14,342 nucleotides of DNA from Candidatus Aerophobota bacterium (GCA_030616535.1 JAUWXE010000019.1:1-14342); one strand, 5' to 3'. Counted from the first letter of the stretch, positions 1 through 6,564 are shown. Made by a program: numbers and translations. Notes: generated by a model from the letters alone, not told the origin.

Positions 1-1403
1 AATAAACCTGGTCCCCTCATCTTTCCAGTCAAGGCAACCCTAAGAGGGTGAAATGCCTCTCCTGGGGAAAGAAAAAACTCGCTGGCTAAATCTCGAATCA
101 GTCTTTCTAGATTTTTCTCGTTAAAAATGGAAAGACCCGCAATTCTTTTCCTCATCTTTTTTAGTAGAGGAGGAACATAATCCCTCTTTAATCTTTTATC
201 TACCAAAGCCTGATCATATTCGAAGTCGGATTTAAAAAAAAAGTCAGCCAGATCAGTGATCTGAGACAAAACCTTAATTCTTTCCTGTTCAAGCTCTGTC
301 ACTTTTAAGATTTTTTTCCGGGTAAAAGGATCTATCCTTTTTTTTACCCAGTTTTCTCTTCTAAGATAAGGAATTAAAAGATCTACTAACTGGTTCGGTT
401 TTAACTTTCTGATATATTCTCCGTTCATCCATTCAAGTTTCCTGAAATCAAAGATGGCTGCACTCTTTCCCACTCTTTCCAGACTGAAACTTCGGATAAG
501 CTCCGCCCGGCTAAAAAGCTGTTGACTCTCCCGGGTAGACCATCCTAAAAGGGCCAAGTAATTTATCATGGTCCAGGGAAGGTACCCTTTTTCTCTATAA
601 TAAGCGATAGAAGTTGCACCGTGTCTTTTACTTAACTTGGCCCCATCTCCACCTAAAATCATGGGTATATGAGCGTATTGGGGAATCTTAAAACTCAAAG
701 CCTCGTAAAGCAGAATCTGTCGAGGGGTATTAGAAAGATGGTCGTCACCCCTTATTACATGGGTTATTTTCATCAGAGCATCATCAATTACATTAGCAAA
801 ATTGAAAGTGGGTGTTCCATTGGACTTTAATATAATGAAATCACCCAGCATTTTAGTCTCAAAGCTCACCTTACCCCTTAACAGATCCTCCACGTAAATA
901 GTGCCTTCTCCGGGCACTCTGAATCTTACGGTGGGAGACCTTCCCTCACGCTCAAATTCTTTTCTCTCACCAAGTGTGAGGCTTCGACAACGACCATTAT
1001 ACTTAGGAAGCATACCCTTTTCCTGCATTTTCTTCTTACGTTGCTCGAGTTCCTCAAAAGTACAATAACAGAAATATGCCTTCCTTTTTTCTAAAAGCGC
1101 CGAAGCATACCTTTTATAAATCTCAATTCTCTGGGATTGAAAATAAGGAGCGTAATTTCCGCCAATTTCGGGTCCTTCGTCCCAGTCTAATCCGAGCCAT
1201 TTGAGATCTTCAATCACGGATTGAGAGAGTTCTTTGGTGGAGCGGACAATGTCAGTATCTTCGATGCGGAGGATAAACCTGCCCCCACTTTTTCTGGCGA
1301 ATAACCAATTAAAGAGAGCCGTCCTTGCTCCCCCAATATGCAGTTTTCCTGTAGGACTGGGAGCAAAACGGACCCGCACATTCTTATTAATTAATTTAGC
1401 CAT
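1..1403 (-). CDS. gltX: Glutamyl-tRNA synthetase, class I (C-terminal end cut by window edge)
   Basis: Charges tRNA-Glu with glutamate in the cytoplasm (in many bacteria lacking GlnRS it also mischarges tRNA-Gln for later amidation). I translated the frame directly: it opens MAKLINKNVRVRFAPSPTG, with the HIGH signature as HIGG at residues 22-25, and the KMSKS loop as KLSKR at about 256-260. A partial zinc-knuckle-like CYC (Cys112, Cys114) with Cys139 follows the catalytic half, as in many bacterial GluRS. No stop codon is reached. 467 residues are visible and the frame ends within a GPGL segment that in family members lies about 20-25 residues before the C terminus, so it is nearly complete. 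The ATG is preceded closely by AGAGGA, an RBS with short spacing. It lies 32 nt downstream of the small basic protein gene and probably shares its promoter. GltX versus a GltX2 paralogue cannot be decided here. Confidence 0.96.
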   Translation of the reverse strand, partial: MAKLINKNVRVRFAPSPTGKLHIGGARTALFNWLFARKSGGRFILRIEDTDIVRSTKELSQSVIEDLKWLGLDWDEGPEIGGNYAPYFQSQRIEIYKRYASALLEKRKAYFCYCTFEELEQRKKKMQEKGMLPKYNGRCRSLTLGERKEFEREGRSPTVRFRVPGEGTIYVEDLLRGKVSFETKMLGDFIILKSNGTPTFNFANVIDDALMKITHVIRGDDHLSNTPRQILLYEALSFKIPQYAHIPMILGGDGAKLSKRHGATSIAYYREKGYLPWTMINYLALLGWSTRESQQLFSRAELIRSFSLERVGKSAAIFDFRKLEWMNGEYIRKLKPNQLVDLLIPYLRRENWVKKRIDPFTRKKILKVTELEQERIKVLSQITDLADFFFKSDFEYDQALVDKRLKRDYVPPLLKKMRKRIAGLSIFNEKNLERLIRDLASEFFLSPGEAFHPLRVALTGKMRGPGL

Positions 1404-1435
1404 TCCTCTATGCCCGGATGGTTTTAGCAGGGGCC

Positions 1436-1525
1436 TTACTTATTTTTATGTCGATCGGCCCGATGTTTTTTCTTCCTTTTGTGTTTGGCAATCTTGGCTC
1501 TTTTTCTTTTTTTATCAGAAACCAT
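1436..1525 (-). CDS. 29-residue basic protein, COX24/AURKAIP1 (mS38/bS22)-like candidate ribosomal protein
   Basis: Reading the minus strand from ATG at 1525 gives 29 codons and TAA. The product begins MVSDKKRKRAKIAKHKRKKK and ends HRADRHKNK, about two-thirds Lys, Arg or His. The pattern KKRKRxKxAKHKRKKKxRxxRHK matches what I recall of the tiny bacterial proteins annotated as AURKAIP1/COX24-domain, the family that includes mitochondrial mS38 and mycobacterial bS22, which bind rRNA in the small subunit. A good RBS (AAGGTGG at 1530-1536, four bases from ATG) and a near-consensus promoter just upstream support expression. The gene is followed after 32 nt by gltX, a translation gene. Family membership is recalled rather than searched. 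The alternative is a chance Lys-rich ORF, made less likely by the start signals and the fit of promoter, RBS and length. Confidence 0.72.
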   Translation of the reverse strand: MVSDKKRKRAKIAKHKRKKKHRADRHKNK

Positions 1526-1559
1526 TCGCCCACCTTTTTATATAAGTTCTAATTTTCTC

Positions 1560-1587
1560 ATTTTATGGATAATGGGTAATTTGTCAA
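1560..1587 (-). promoter_or_regulatory. Sigma-70-type promoter for the small basic protein gene and gltX
   Basis: On the minus strand a perfect -35 TTGACA (1582-1587) is followed after 16 nt by TAAAAT (1560-1565), a 5/6 match to the -10 consensus. The predicted start near 1553 leaves a short leader with RBS AAGGTGG before the ATG at 1525. The -35 box begins two bases after the stop codon of the TPR gene, so it separates gltX transcription from the upstream pyrE operon. Confidence 0.7.
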
Positions 1588-1588
1588 C

Positions 1589-2257
1589 CTAGCGAGATTT
1601 TTCAGCCTTCATTCGCTGAATCTGTGCTTTTGCTATACCTCTTTTTTCTGATAAAGGATAGCGAGAGAGAAGTTCTTCATAAGCTCTTAGCGCCTTATCC
1701 CTGTTTCCCTGTAGCTGCTGGCATCTAGCTAATCCCAGAAGAGCCTGGGGAGCTAGTGAACTTTCAGGATATCTCTCTAGCAATTCCTGGTAACTCCTGA
1801 TAGCCTCCTTATAACTGCCAGATTGCTCATAGCTAGAGGCCAACTTTATGACTGCCCGGGGAGCAAAATAGTCATCTGCATATTTGCCCTCGAATTTTTT
1901 TAGAACCTTGCTAGCTTTTTCGTATTCTCCCAGAGAATAAAGACAATTACCCAAATAGAAGAGAACCTCTTTTTTATTCTTAACCAAAAAATTGGATAGA
2001 ATAGTTTCATAGAGAGTCTTTGCCTTTTTTAATTTGTCCAACCTCTCTTCTCTTTTTTTGCTATTTTGTGCTTGGTGATAGTAAGAAGTGGCTAGTCGAA
2101 ACTTTTTCTGTGCCTTCTTGTTAACCTGAGTCTGGAAAATAAATAAAGCTAGGAAGCAAACAATTACCACCGTTACCAATAAGGCATAACGAACGATTTT
2201 TTTTCTACTCATTTTTGCCCTAATTAAAGACCACATCCGCTTTAAATAATCATACAT
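1589..2257 (-). CDS. Membrane-anchored tetratricopeptide-repeat protein
   Basis: 222 residues. A short basic cytoplasmic N terminus (residues 1-23, containing MSRKK) precedes one hydrophobic helix at about 24-42, giving an inner-membrane anchor or uncleaved signal. The rest is helical. From about residue 80 there are several TPR-like units with the usual spacing: FYLGNCLYSLGEYEKA, then KLASSYEQSGSYKEAIRSYQ, then LLGLARCQQLQGNRDKAL, each followed by a YP turn. This resembles the periplasmic TPR proteins of the YfgM, BamD or CpoB type, but I cannot assign one. Its ATG directly abuts the TAG of the UPF0280 gene, so it is translated in the same operon. TPR domains act as protein-binding scaffolds; the partner here is unknown. 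Confidence 0.8.
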   Translation of the reverse strand: MYDYLKRMWSLIRAKMSRKKIVRYALLVTVVIVCFLALFIFQTQVNKKAQKKFRLATSYYHQAQNSKKREERLDKLKKAKTLYETILSNFLVKNKKEVLFYLGNCLYSLGEYEKASKVLKKFEGKYADDYFAPRAVIKLASSYEQSGSYKEAIRSYQELLERYPESSLAPQALLGLARCQQLQGNRDKALRAYEELLSRYPLSEKRGIAKAQIQRMKAEKSR

Positions 2258-2986
2258 CTAATGGACTCCTCTTACTATTCTCAGTCTGCCCCATGCCCCC
2301 ATTTTTTTCTCCTTTATGATTATCCCGCCCCGGATAAAGGGTATCTTTTGAACAAACTCCAAGCCCTTTTGGATGCTTGCCTCATCTTTCACCAGGTTAC
2401 CTACGGCGGTAGCAACCGCATCGGCTAAAGCAGTGACAGGAGAAAGAATGATTACTGCATCTGCCGTTCCCAGGCTCTGAGAGTGTCCAAAAGTTCCCGC
2501 CGAACAGCAGATACCTAAAGGAGTGTCCTGAGGTTCAATCTGAAGGGCGATTCTTTTTGAGAGTGGTGAATCTCCGGCATAGATTCCTACTATTCTTCTT
2601 TTCTTCACTTTCATGAATATGTCCCCCCCATTTTCTACTATAACCTGATTACAATAGTTCAAAAGCTCCTTCCCCACAAACTCCGCTACCGCCCCGGCTA
2701 CAGCAGCCATCGGCCCTACGCCTGCTTCACGGCCTGCTTCGGCCATAGTTCTTACAATAGGTGGCATCCCCTCTTCAAGTGGAAAAGGTTTAAAGGTGGT
2801 TCTGAAGATGGAATTTCGATAGATATACTGTTCTATGTCCTTGCGACACCAGACCAATGCCTCTTCGGTTTGTTTGGGCAGTTTCCTGCTAGCTAAAATG
2901 AGAAGATTACTTTCCTTAATCTCCACTTGAAAAGAAAATAGATTCCCGGGTGCGATTAGCTCTCTGTACACGAGTTCTTTTTTCAC
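2258..2986 (-). CDS. UPF0280 family protein (ApbE-like fold)
   Basis: 242 residues, start GTG with AGGGA a few bases upstream. The segments GPMAAVAGAVAEFVGKEL (about 91-108) and VENGGDIF (117-124) are the conserved core of the UPF0280/COG2122 family, which shares a fold with the flavin transferase ApbE. No biochemical function is firmly established for this family. ApbE itself moves FMN onto Thr/Ser of membrane proteins, and whether UPF0280 does anything similar is not known. No signal peptide or membrane helix is seen, so it is probably cytoplasmic. It begins 9 nt after the pyrE stop and its TAG abuts the ATG of the TPR gene. Length is typical of the family. Confidence 0.85.
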   Translation of the reverse strand: MKKELVYRELIAPGNLFSFQVEIKESNLLILASRKLPKQTEEALVWCRKDIEQYIYRNSIFRTTFKPFPLEEGMPPIVRTMAEAGREAGVGPMAAVAGAVAEFVGKELLNYCNQVIVENGGDIFMKVKKRRIVGIYAGDSPLSKRIALQIEPQDTPLGICCSAGTFGHSQSLGTADAVIILSPVTALADAVATAVGNLVKDEASIQKGLEFVQKIPFIRGGIIIKEKKMGAWGRLRIVRGVH

Positions 2987-2995
2987 TTTAGTTCC

Positions 2996-3586
2996 CTAAT
3001 GCTTTTTGCTACCCGGTCTAATTAACTGTACTCCTTTTTCACATAAAGGACATCTAGCTTGAGAATAAGTCTTTATTTTCAAATTTAACAAACTCTTTGG
3101 CTGAATTTTGATCTTTCTTTCAGTGATAAAGGCTATTTTATCACAGCTTCGGTTAACTAAACACCCCACTCCCACCACCTCTCCTTTACTTTCCTCTACC
3201 ACCTTTATAATTTCCTTGACCGAGCCACCCGTAGTAATCACATCCTCCACCACCAATATCTTTTCTTCTGGATTTATTCTAAAGCCTCTTCGTAAGGTGA
3301 AATTTCCCTTATCTTTCTCAGCAAAGATAGCCCGTGCTTTTAACACTTCAGCCACCTTTTGACCCACCACAATTCCTCCTAGAGCCGGACTTATGACTAC
3401 CTGAGCGCCTTTATTCCTGAAAAATTGGGCTAAAGATGTGCATAACCTGGTAGCCAAACAAGGATATTGAAGAACCAAGGCAGCTTGAAGATATTTTGTG
3501 CTGTGTAAACCCGAGGAAAGTTCAAAATGACCTTCCAACAAAGCTCTCTTTTCCTTAAATATAACTATAACCTCTTTTTTATTCAT
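2996..3586 (-). CDS. pyrE: Orotate phosphoribosyltransferase
   Basis: Converts orotate and PRPP to orotidine 5'-monophosphate, the fifth step of de novo pyrimidine synthesis. The 196-residue product has the PRPP-binding motif VVEDVITTGGS at about 112-122, the flexible catalytic loop AEKDKGNFTLRRGF at about 89-102, and the N-terminal ELSSGLHSTKY segment typical of PyrE (family norm SGxHS). The C-terminal tail carries a CxxC pair (Cys179, Cys182). A similar tail occurs in a subgroup of bacterial PyrE. No other pyr gene is adjacent. It lies 16 nt downstream of the V-ATPase subunit F gene. The RBS is poor, so translation may depend on coupling. Confidence 0.94.
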   Translation of the reverse strand: MNKKEVIVIFKEKRALLEGHFELSSGLHSTKYLQAALVLQYPCLATRLCTSLAQFFRNKGAQVVISPALGGIVVGQKVAEVLKARAIFAEKDKGNFTLRRGFRINPEEKILVVEDVITTGGSVKEIIKVVEESKGEVVGVGCLVNRSCDKIAFITERKIKIQPKSLLNLKIKTYSQARCPLCEKGVQLIRPGSKKH

Positions 3587-3602
3587 ACAATCTCATTTGT
3601 CT

Positions 3603-3920
3603 TCATTCAGGTAGTTCCATACCTACTGCTTTCTTTATCAGATTTCTTAGTCTTTGCCCGGCCACTCTGGAAAACTCTCTGGAAAAATCGGGAACTATAG
3701 TGATGGTCAGAGAAGTTTTTTGTTCACTGATATCTTCGATTACTTCCAGACAGTTAGCAGCTAAGGATTCAGAGACAAAAATAACCTCATAACCCTCCTC
3801 AGACAGCTTGCGAAGAACTCTTCCAGTCTCCCCAGAAGTCTGGCAAATTACAGCATCTATCCCTATCCCAGAAAAGGGAAGACAGGTTTGTTTATCAGCA
3901 ATGATTGCTATCCTGGACAT
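3603..3920 (-). CDS. atpF: V/A-type ATPase subunit F
   Basis: 105 residues, a standard length for the small central-stalk subunit F (NtpG/AtpF of A/V-type ATPases). The N terminus MSRIAIIAD is the first beta strand. A GF/GIGID segment and the later glycine-bounded E-G-YEVIFVSE strand follow the usual Rossmann-like fold, and the C terminus reads VAGQRLRNLIKKAVGMEL, the helix that is well conserved in the family. Subunit F sits with D in the rotor and regulates ATP hydrolysis or synthesis. A clean RBS (GGGAGG about 8 nt from ATG) lies upstream. In typical clusters subunit A would follow F, but here pyrE does, and subunit C lies upstream across a 476-nt island. The symbol follows archaeal/V-type usage and does not mean F-type subunit b. 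Confidence 0.88.
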   Translation of the reverse strand: MSRIAIIADKQTCLPFSGIGIDAVICQTSGETGRVLRKLSEEGYEVIFVSESLAANCLEVIEDISEQKTSLTITIVPDFSREFSRVAGQRLRNLIKKAVGMELPE

Positions 3921-3950
3921 ACTTCAGCCTCCCAAACTCGCATTTACTTG

Positions 3951-3959
3951 ATAATACCA
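3951..3959 (-). promoter_or_regulatory. Possible extended -10 promoter for the subunit F/pyrE operon
   Basis: Minus strand TGG followed by TATTAT (-10 at 3951-3956, 5/6 match) forms an extended -10 element about 31 nt upstream of the subunit F ATG. No good -35 lies 16-18 nt further up. It would let the F-pyrE-UPF0280-TPR genes be transcribed independently of the interrupted upstream operon. Confidence 0.33.
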
Positions 3960-4036
3960 GAAAACTATTAGTATTCAGGAGATTTACACGTGTATCGAGG
4001 GACTTTCCCCGAAGGAGCCTTATATCAGCAAAAATT

Positions 4037-4064
4037 GTGAATAGTGAATGGTGAATAGTGAATG
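4037..4064 (+). repeat. Four tandem heptamers GTGAATR
   Basis: The sequence is a perfect 14-bp direct repeat, GTGAATAGTGAATG twice, that itself splits into alternating heptamers GTGAATA and GTGAATG. Two more copies of the motif lie nearby in the opposite orientation as GATTCAC (4087-4093 and 4101-4107), again 14 nt apart. The unit resembles simple dispersed intergenic repeats known from many bacterial genomes, but whether it is repeated elsewhere cannot be seen here. Confidence 0.85.
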
Positions 4065-4085
4065 GCCAAAAAAGAAACCAAGATG

Positions 4086-4107
4086 CGATTCACGAAATAC
4101 GATTCAC
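4086..4107 (-). repeat. Two spaced copies of the heptamer in inverted orientation
   Basis: CGATTCA occurs at 4086 and 4100, a 14-nt period equal to that of the tandem array at 4037-4064. Read on the minus strand these are GTGAATCG, so the two blocks could pair with each other as an inverted repeat around an approximately 20-nt centre. Confidence 0.6.
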
Positions 4108-4177
4108 CAAGGACAGCCACGAAGGGGAACAGTCCCGAGATATTCTTGACAAACATAGACAATATGACACAGTTAGA

Positions 4178-4198
4178 GAAATCAGCTTTGCTGATTTC
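4178..4198. repeat. Perfect 9-bp stem with 3-nt loop
   Basis: GAAATCAGC (4178-4186), loop TTT, GCTGATTTC (4190-4198). Neither side is followed by a run of T, so it is not a normal intrinsic terminator. It sits 32 nt upstream of the ATG of the Cys4 mini-gene and could be part of its leader or of a repeat element. Confidence 0.7.
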
Positions 4199-4230
4199 GG
4201 ACAACTTCAAGACACGCAACGGAAAATAAT

Positions 4231-4392
4231 ATGGCTATCAAAACCGTCTGGCGAAAGTTTGTAGTAAAAATAACCAACTTTTTGGGAGGTAATTCATATC
4301 TATGTGATAGTTGTCTACATGATTACCGCACCTGTAATGACCCTGACCGTCCCAATGCCACCAGTTGTCCGAATTATAGAGCACGTTACTAA
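4231..4392 (+). CDS. 53-residue Cys4 small protein, putative metal-binding
   Basis: ATG at 4231, TAA at 4390-4392, with an in-frame TGA at 4192 upstream and no alternative start between. The product begins with a basic, partly hydrophobic helix-like part (MAIKTVWRKFVVKITNF, residues 1-17). The second half, from about residue 24, contains CDSC, then Cys35, then a DRPNATSCP segment ending with Cys46 and NYRARY. The four cysteines (25, 28, 35, 46) could bind zinc or another metal. The C-D-S-C, PNAT and C-P-x-Y pattern looks like one I have met in uncharacterised mini-proteins, but I cannot name a family. The RBS is weak (GGAA six nt from ATG). It is the only plus-strand gene amid minus-strand V-ATPase genes, its stop lies 4 nt from that of subunit C, and it follows a repeat-rich stretch. 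Confidence 0.62.
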   Translation: MAIKTVWRKFVVKITNFLGGNSYLCDSCLHDYRTCNDPDRPNATSCPNYRARY

Positions 4393-4396
4393 TAAC

Positions 4397-5446
4397 CTAG
4401 CCTAAACCAATTATTTGGTCCTCTGCCTCCTCGGCAGAGATTTCAGCTAATTTCTCCCGCAAGATCACTCTGAGGCGCTTTAGTTCCTGTTTTTTAAGGA
4501 ATATGTAGTTAACCAAAGGCTCTCTTCCAAAAGTTATGTAAAAACCACAACGAGTGTGTTTTAAAATAAGATTGTCGAAGAATCTATCCAGACCAAAGAG
4601 AGACCTTTCTTTGTCCCACTCCTCAAAAGTCGCCGCCACTACCTCTCTGAACTCCCTACCCGGAATCTCCGGGGCTTGTGATTCCTTTAGTTGATAGGCT
4701 AATCTGAGTAGATGATCTTTATCCAAAGAGCCTCCTTCTATCAAAAAATCTTTCAGCAACTCTTTTTCTTTACGCAAGAATTGAATTCTGAAAAATGTCT
4801 TTATGTTGAAGCCGTCGACCTGGAGTTGGATCAGTTTCCTAAGAAAAGGGTCAGAGTATTCTTCGACCTTTGAAAGCAGCCATTGGAAGAAGCGTTTATC
4901 TAGAAGATTGTCTAAAAACTGCGGGTGAGGGTTTTCTTCCACTAAGGGAAAGATTCCCTCTAGTAGATTTGCAACTTCAGAGGGAAGAAGAGCAAAATTC
5001 TCTTTTTCTATTGCCTCTTTAAGGATTTCTATAGCTTGCGTTCCTGCTTGAGATAAAGCCGGGGGTAGGGATGATGAAACTGCCAGGGATAATTTTTCCC
5101 GGAAGTGTCCCTTTAGCAAGATTTTTAGGTTGTGGAAATCATTCTCCAGCCAAAATAAGTCTATCAGATCCGGCTCAGGACAAAAGCTTCGTAGCTCTAC
5201 ATAAGTCCTTCTTGACTCTTCTTCCAATCCCACCTCAAAGTCTTCCTCTTTTTGAATCTTCTTCATCGACTCAGAATAGGGGAAGAGTTTACCCAGGATT
5301 TGCAAAATCTCTCCTACCCCTTCTGCTTGCTTCATTCGAGAAAAATCAGCCTCTCTTAAAAGACGGACTTCCAGGGCTCTTATTCTTCCCGTAGTGTAGG
5401 CATAACGGGTGTCTTTGGTGGGTATAACGAAATAGTCCAAGTTCAT
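4397..5446 (-). CDS. atpC: V/A-type ATPase subunit C (AC39/d type)
   Basis: 349 residues from the ATG at 5446. The open frame extends 28 codons further up, but that extension overlaps the glycosyltransferase gene and reads like non-coding sequence. The internal Met gives MNLDYFVIPTKDTRYAYTTG, the normal subunit C opening, and makes an ATGA overlap with the upstream stop. The AC39/subunit C features are the YAYTTGRIRALE start, the DLFWLENDFHNLKILLKG segment at about residue 90-105, which is typical of the family, and a helical body ending in a repeat of the same helical fold. The subunit caps the rotor and couples V1 to V0. Other subunits are not adjacent except F, across an island. The symbol is archaeal/V-type and not F-type epsilon. 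Confidence 0.88.
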   Translation of the reverse strand: MNLDYFVIPTKDTRYAYTTGRIRALEVRLLREADFSRMKQAEGVGEILQILGKLFPYSESMKKIQKEEDFEVGLEEESRRTYVELRSFCPEPDLIDLFWLENDFHNLKILLKGHFREKLSLAVSSSLPPALSQAGTQAIEILKEAIEKENFALLPSEVANLLEGIFPLVEENPHPQFLDNLLDKRFFQWLLSKVEEYSDPFLRKLIQLQVDGFNIKTFFRIQFLRKEKELLKDFLIEGGSLDKDHLLRLAYQLKESQAPEIPGREFREVVAATFEEWDKERSLFGLDRFFDNLILKHTRCGFYITFGREPLVNYIFLKKQELKRLRVILREKLAEISAEEAEDQIIGLG

Positions 5447-6564
5447 TTTTCTTTCACCAGACTCATTACCTTTTGAGCGATTTGTTGTGCAGCTTGCGGG
5501 CAGGCAAAGTCTTCTACGTGCCTCTGCCATTTCTTCCGATAAGAAGAGTCATTCAAAAAATGGCTAATTAAGTCAACTATATCCTCCTTATTCTTTAATT
5601 CAAAAGCAAGTTCCTTTTCTAAAAGAAATTCCTTATTTCTCCTTTCCTGTCCGGCCAGAGAATCGACAATTCCCAGGGGTAAGCTTTTGGCCAGAGCTTC
5701 TGCAGTAGTGAGTCCTCCTGGCTTACTAATTAATAGGTCTGAGATTTCCATCAACTCATCGATTTTCCGCGTATATCCAAAGATTTTTAAAGACAAGTCC
5801 AAGCTAGATTGCATCCTTCGAAATTTGTTTCTTAATCTCCGATTTATTCCTGTCACTACTAGAAGCTGAATAGGAAGATGTGAGTTGGCTAAACCAAGCA
5901 CAATTTCCTTAAGCGATCCCATTCCCTGTCCTCCTCCCATCAAAAGAACAGTAAACAGATCCTCTTTTATCCCCCATTTTTTCTTTAAGTTTTTCCTACC
6001 TTTAGATCTAGAGAAATTAGGAGAAATAGGAATGCCAGTAATTTGAATTTTATTTGGAGGAATTCCCCTTTCTACTAAATTTTCTTTTAATTCCTCATGG
6101 GGCAAGAAATATACATCAACCCCATTATAGAACCAGTAAGGATGAAGGCAAAAGTCGGTGGGGACACCAGCCAACAAGTAATCTAAACACTTCTTTTTTT
6201 TTATGATAGAGGAAAGAGCACAGGCTATGTTATGAGTACATATGACCGCTTGAGGATTAAAAGGAAGAATGACCTCTCTGTATAATCGTAGGTAATTTGT
6301 GCGATATAAAAAATTCCTTAAAGCATAGGTTGACCAATATACCTCTCGGCTATCCCAGATAAGATCCCAAAACCAGGGTGCGAGAGTGATTATAGCATAA
6401 TAGAGACTATCCAATAAGGTCCTTAAGAGGCGATTGCCGTGCTGAAACAGGTTTTCTCCTCGTATCTCCACCTCTGGATAAAATTCCATAAAAGCTCGCT
6501 TGATGGCTTCCGCAGCCTGCCTATGGCCAGAAACAGCTGATATATACAAAAGTAGAACTTTCAT
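5443..6564 (-). CDS. MGDG-synthase-type glycosyltransferase (GT28-like)
   Basis: 373 residues. The N-terminal domain begins MKVLLLYISAVSGHRQAAEA, the SxxxGHxxAA signature of the MGDG synthase N-terminal domain. The C-terminal half has MGGGQGMGSL at about 210-219 and LLISKPGGLTTAEALA, the PGG motif that binds the sugar nucleotide in GT28 enzymes. Relatives (plant MGD1, Bacillus UgtP) transfer galactose or glucose from UDP-sugar to diacylglycerol at the cytoplasmic membrane face; MurG is the more distant cousin. The acceptor here is inferred, not shown. It shares a 4-nt ATGA overlap with the acyltransferase upstream and with subunit C downstream, so all three are translationally coupled. Confidence 0.85.
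   Translation of the reverse strand: MKVLLLYISAVSGHRQAAEAIKRAFMEFYPEVEIRGENLFQHGNRLLRTLLDSLYYAIITLAPWFWDLIWDSREVYWSTYALRNFLYRTNYLRLYREVILPFNPQAVICTHNIACALSSIIKKKKCLDYLLAGVPTDFCLHPYWFYNGVDVYFLPHEELKENLVERGIPPNKIQITGIPISPNFSRSKGRKNLKKKWGIKEDLFTVLLMGGGQGMGSLKEIVLGLANSHLPIQLLVVTGINRRLRNKFRRMQSSLDLSLKIFGYTRKIDELMEISDLLISKPGGLTTAEALAKSLPLGIVDSLAGQERRNKEFLLEKELAFELKNKEDIVDLISHFLNDSSYRKKWQRHVEDFACPQAAQQIAQKVMSLVKEK

Larger units (their letters stand above)
3921..4230. other. Repeat-bearing gene-free stretch between V-ATPase subunits F and C
   Basis: No convincing gene was found in these 310 bases. It holds a candidate promoter and RBS for subunit F at the left end, a heptamer tandem repeat (4037-4064), two further spaced copies in inverted orientation (4087-4107), a perfect 9-bp hairpin (4178-4198), and a loose inverted pair GGGACTTTCCCC (3999-4010) and GGGGAACAGTCCC (4124-4136). 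Two open frames of 64 and 68 codons crossing it read through the repeats and show no recognisable protein features. The content suggests an inserted or rearranged non-coding segment. Confidence 0.6.

Noticed and set aside
1234..1545. 103-codon plus-strand frame over the start of gltX and the mini-gene
   Set aside because: It is antisense to a clear GltX N terminus and to the basic mini-protein; Phe-rich tail is the reverse complement of the Lys codons.
4146..4170. TTGACA on the plus strand as promoter of the Cys4 gene
   Set aside because: No acceptable -10 lies 16-18 nt downstream; the nearest TATGAC is only 11 nt away.
4025..4219. 64-codon minus-strand frame in the same island
   Set aside because: It ends in the translated repeat sequence, lacks an RBS and shows no features of a V-ATPase remnant.
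4058..4264. 68-codon plus-strand frame across the heptamer repeats
   Set aside because: It starts inside the tandem repeat, has no RBS, its middle is encoded by the hairpin, and it overlaps the Cys4 gene start in another frame. The composition is not protein-like and no family is recognised.
5447..5530. Upstream 28-codon extension of V-ATPase subunit C
   Set aside because: It overlaps the glycosyltransferase reading frame and the internal Met gives the normal subunit C N terminus and an ATGA coupling.
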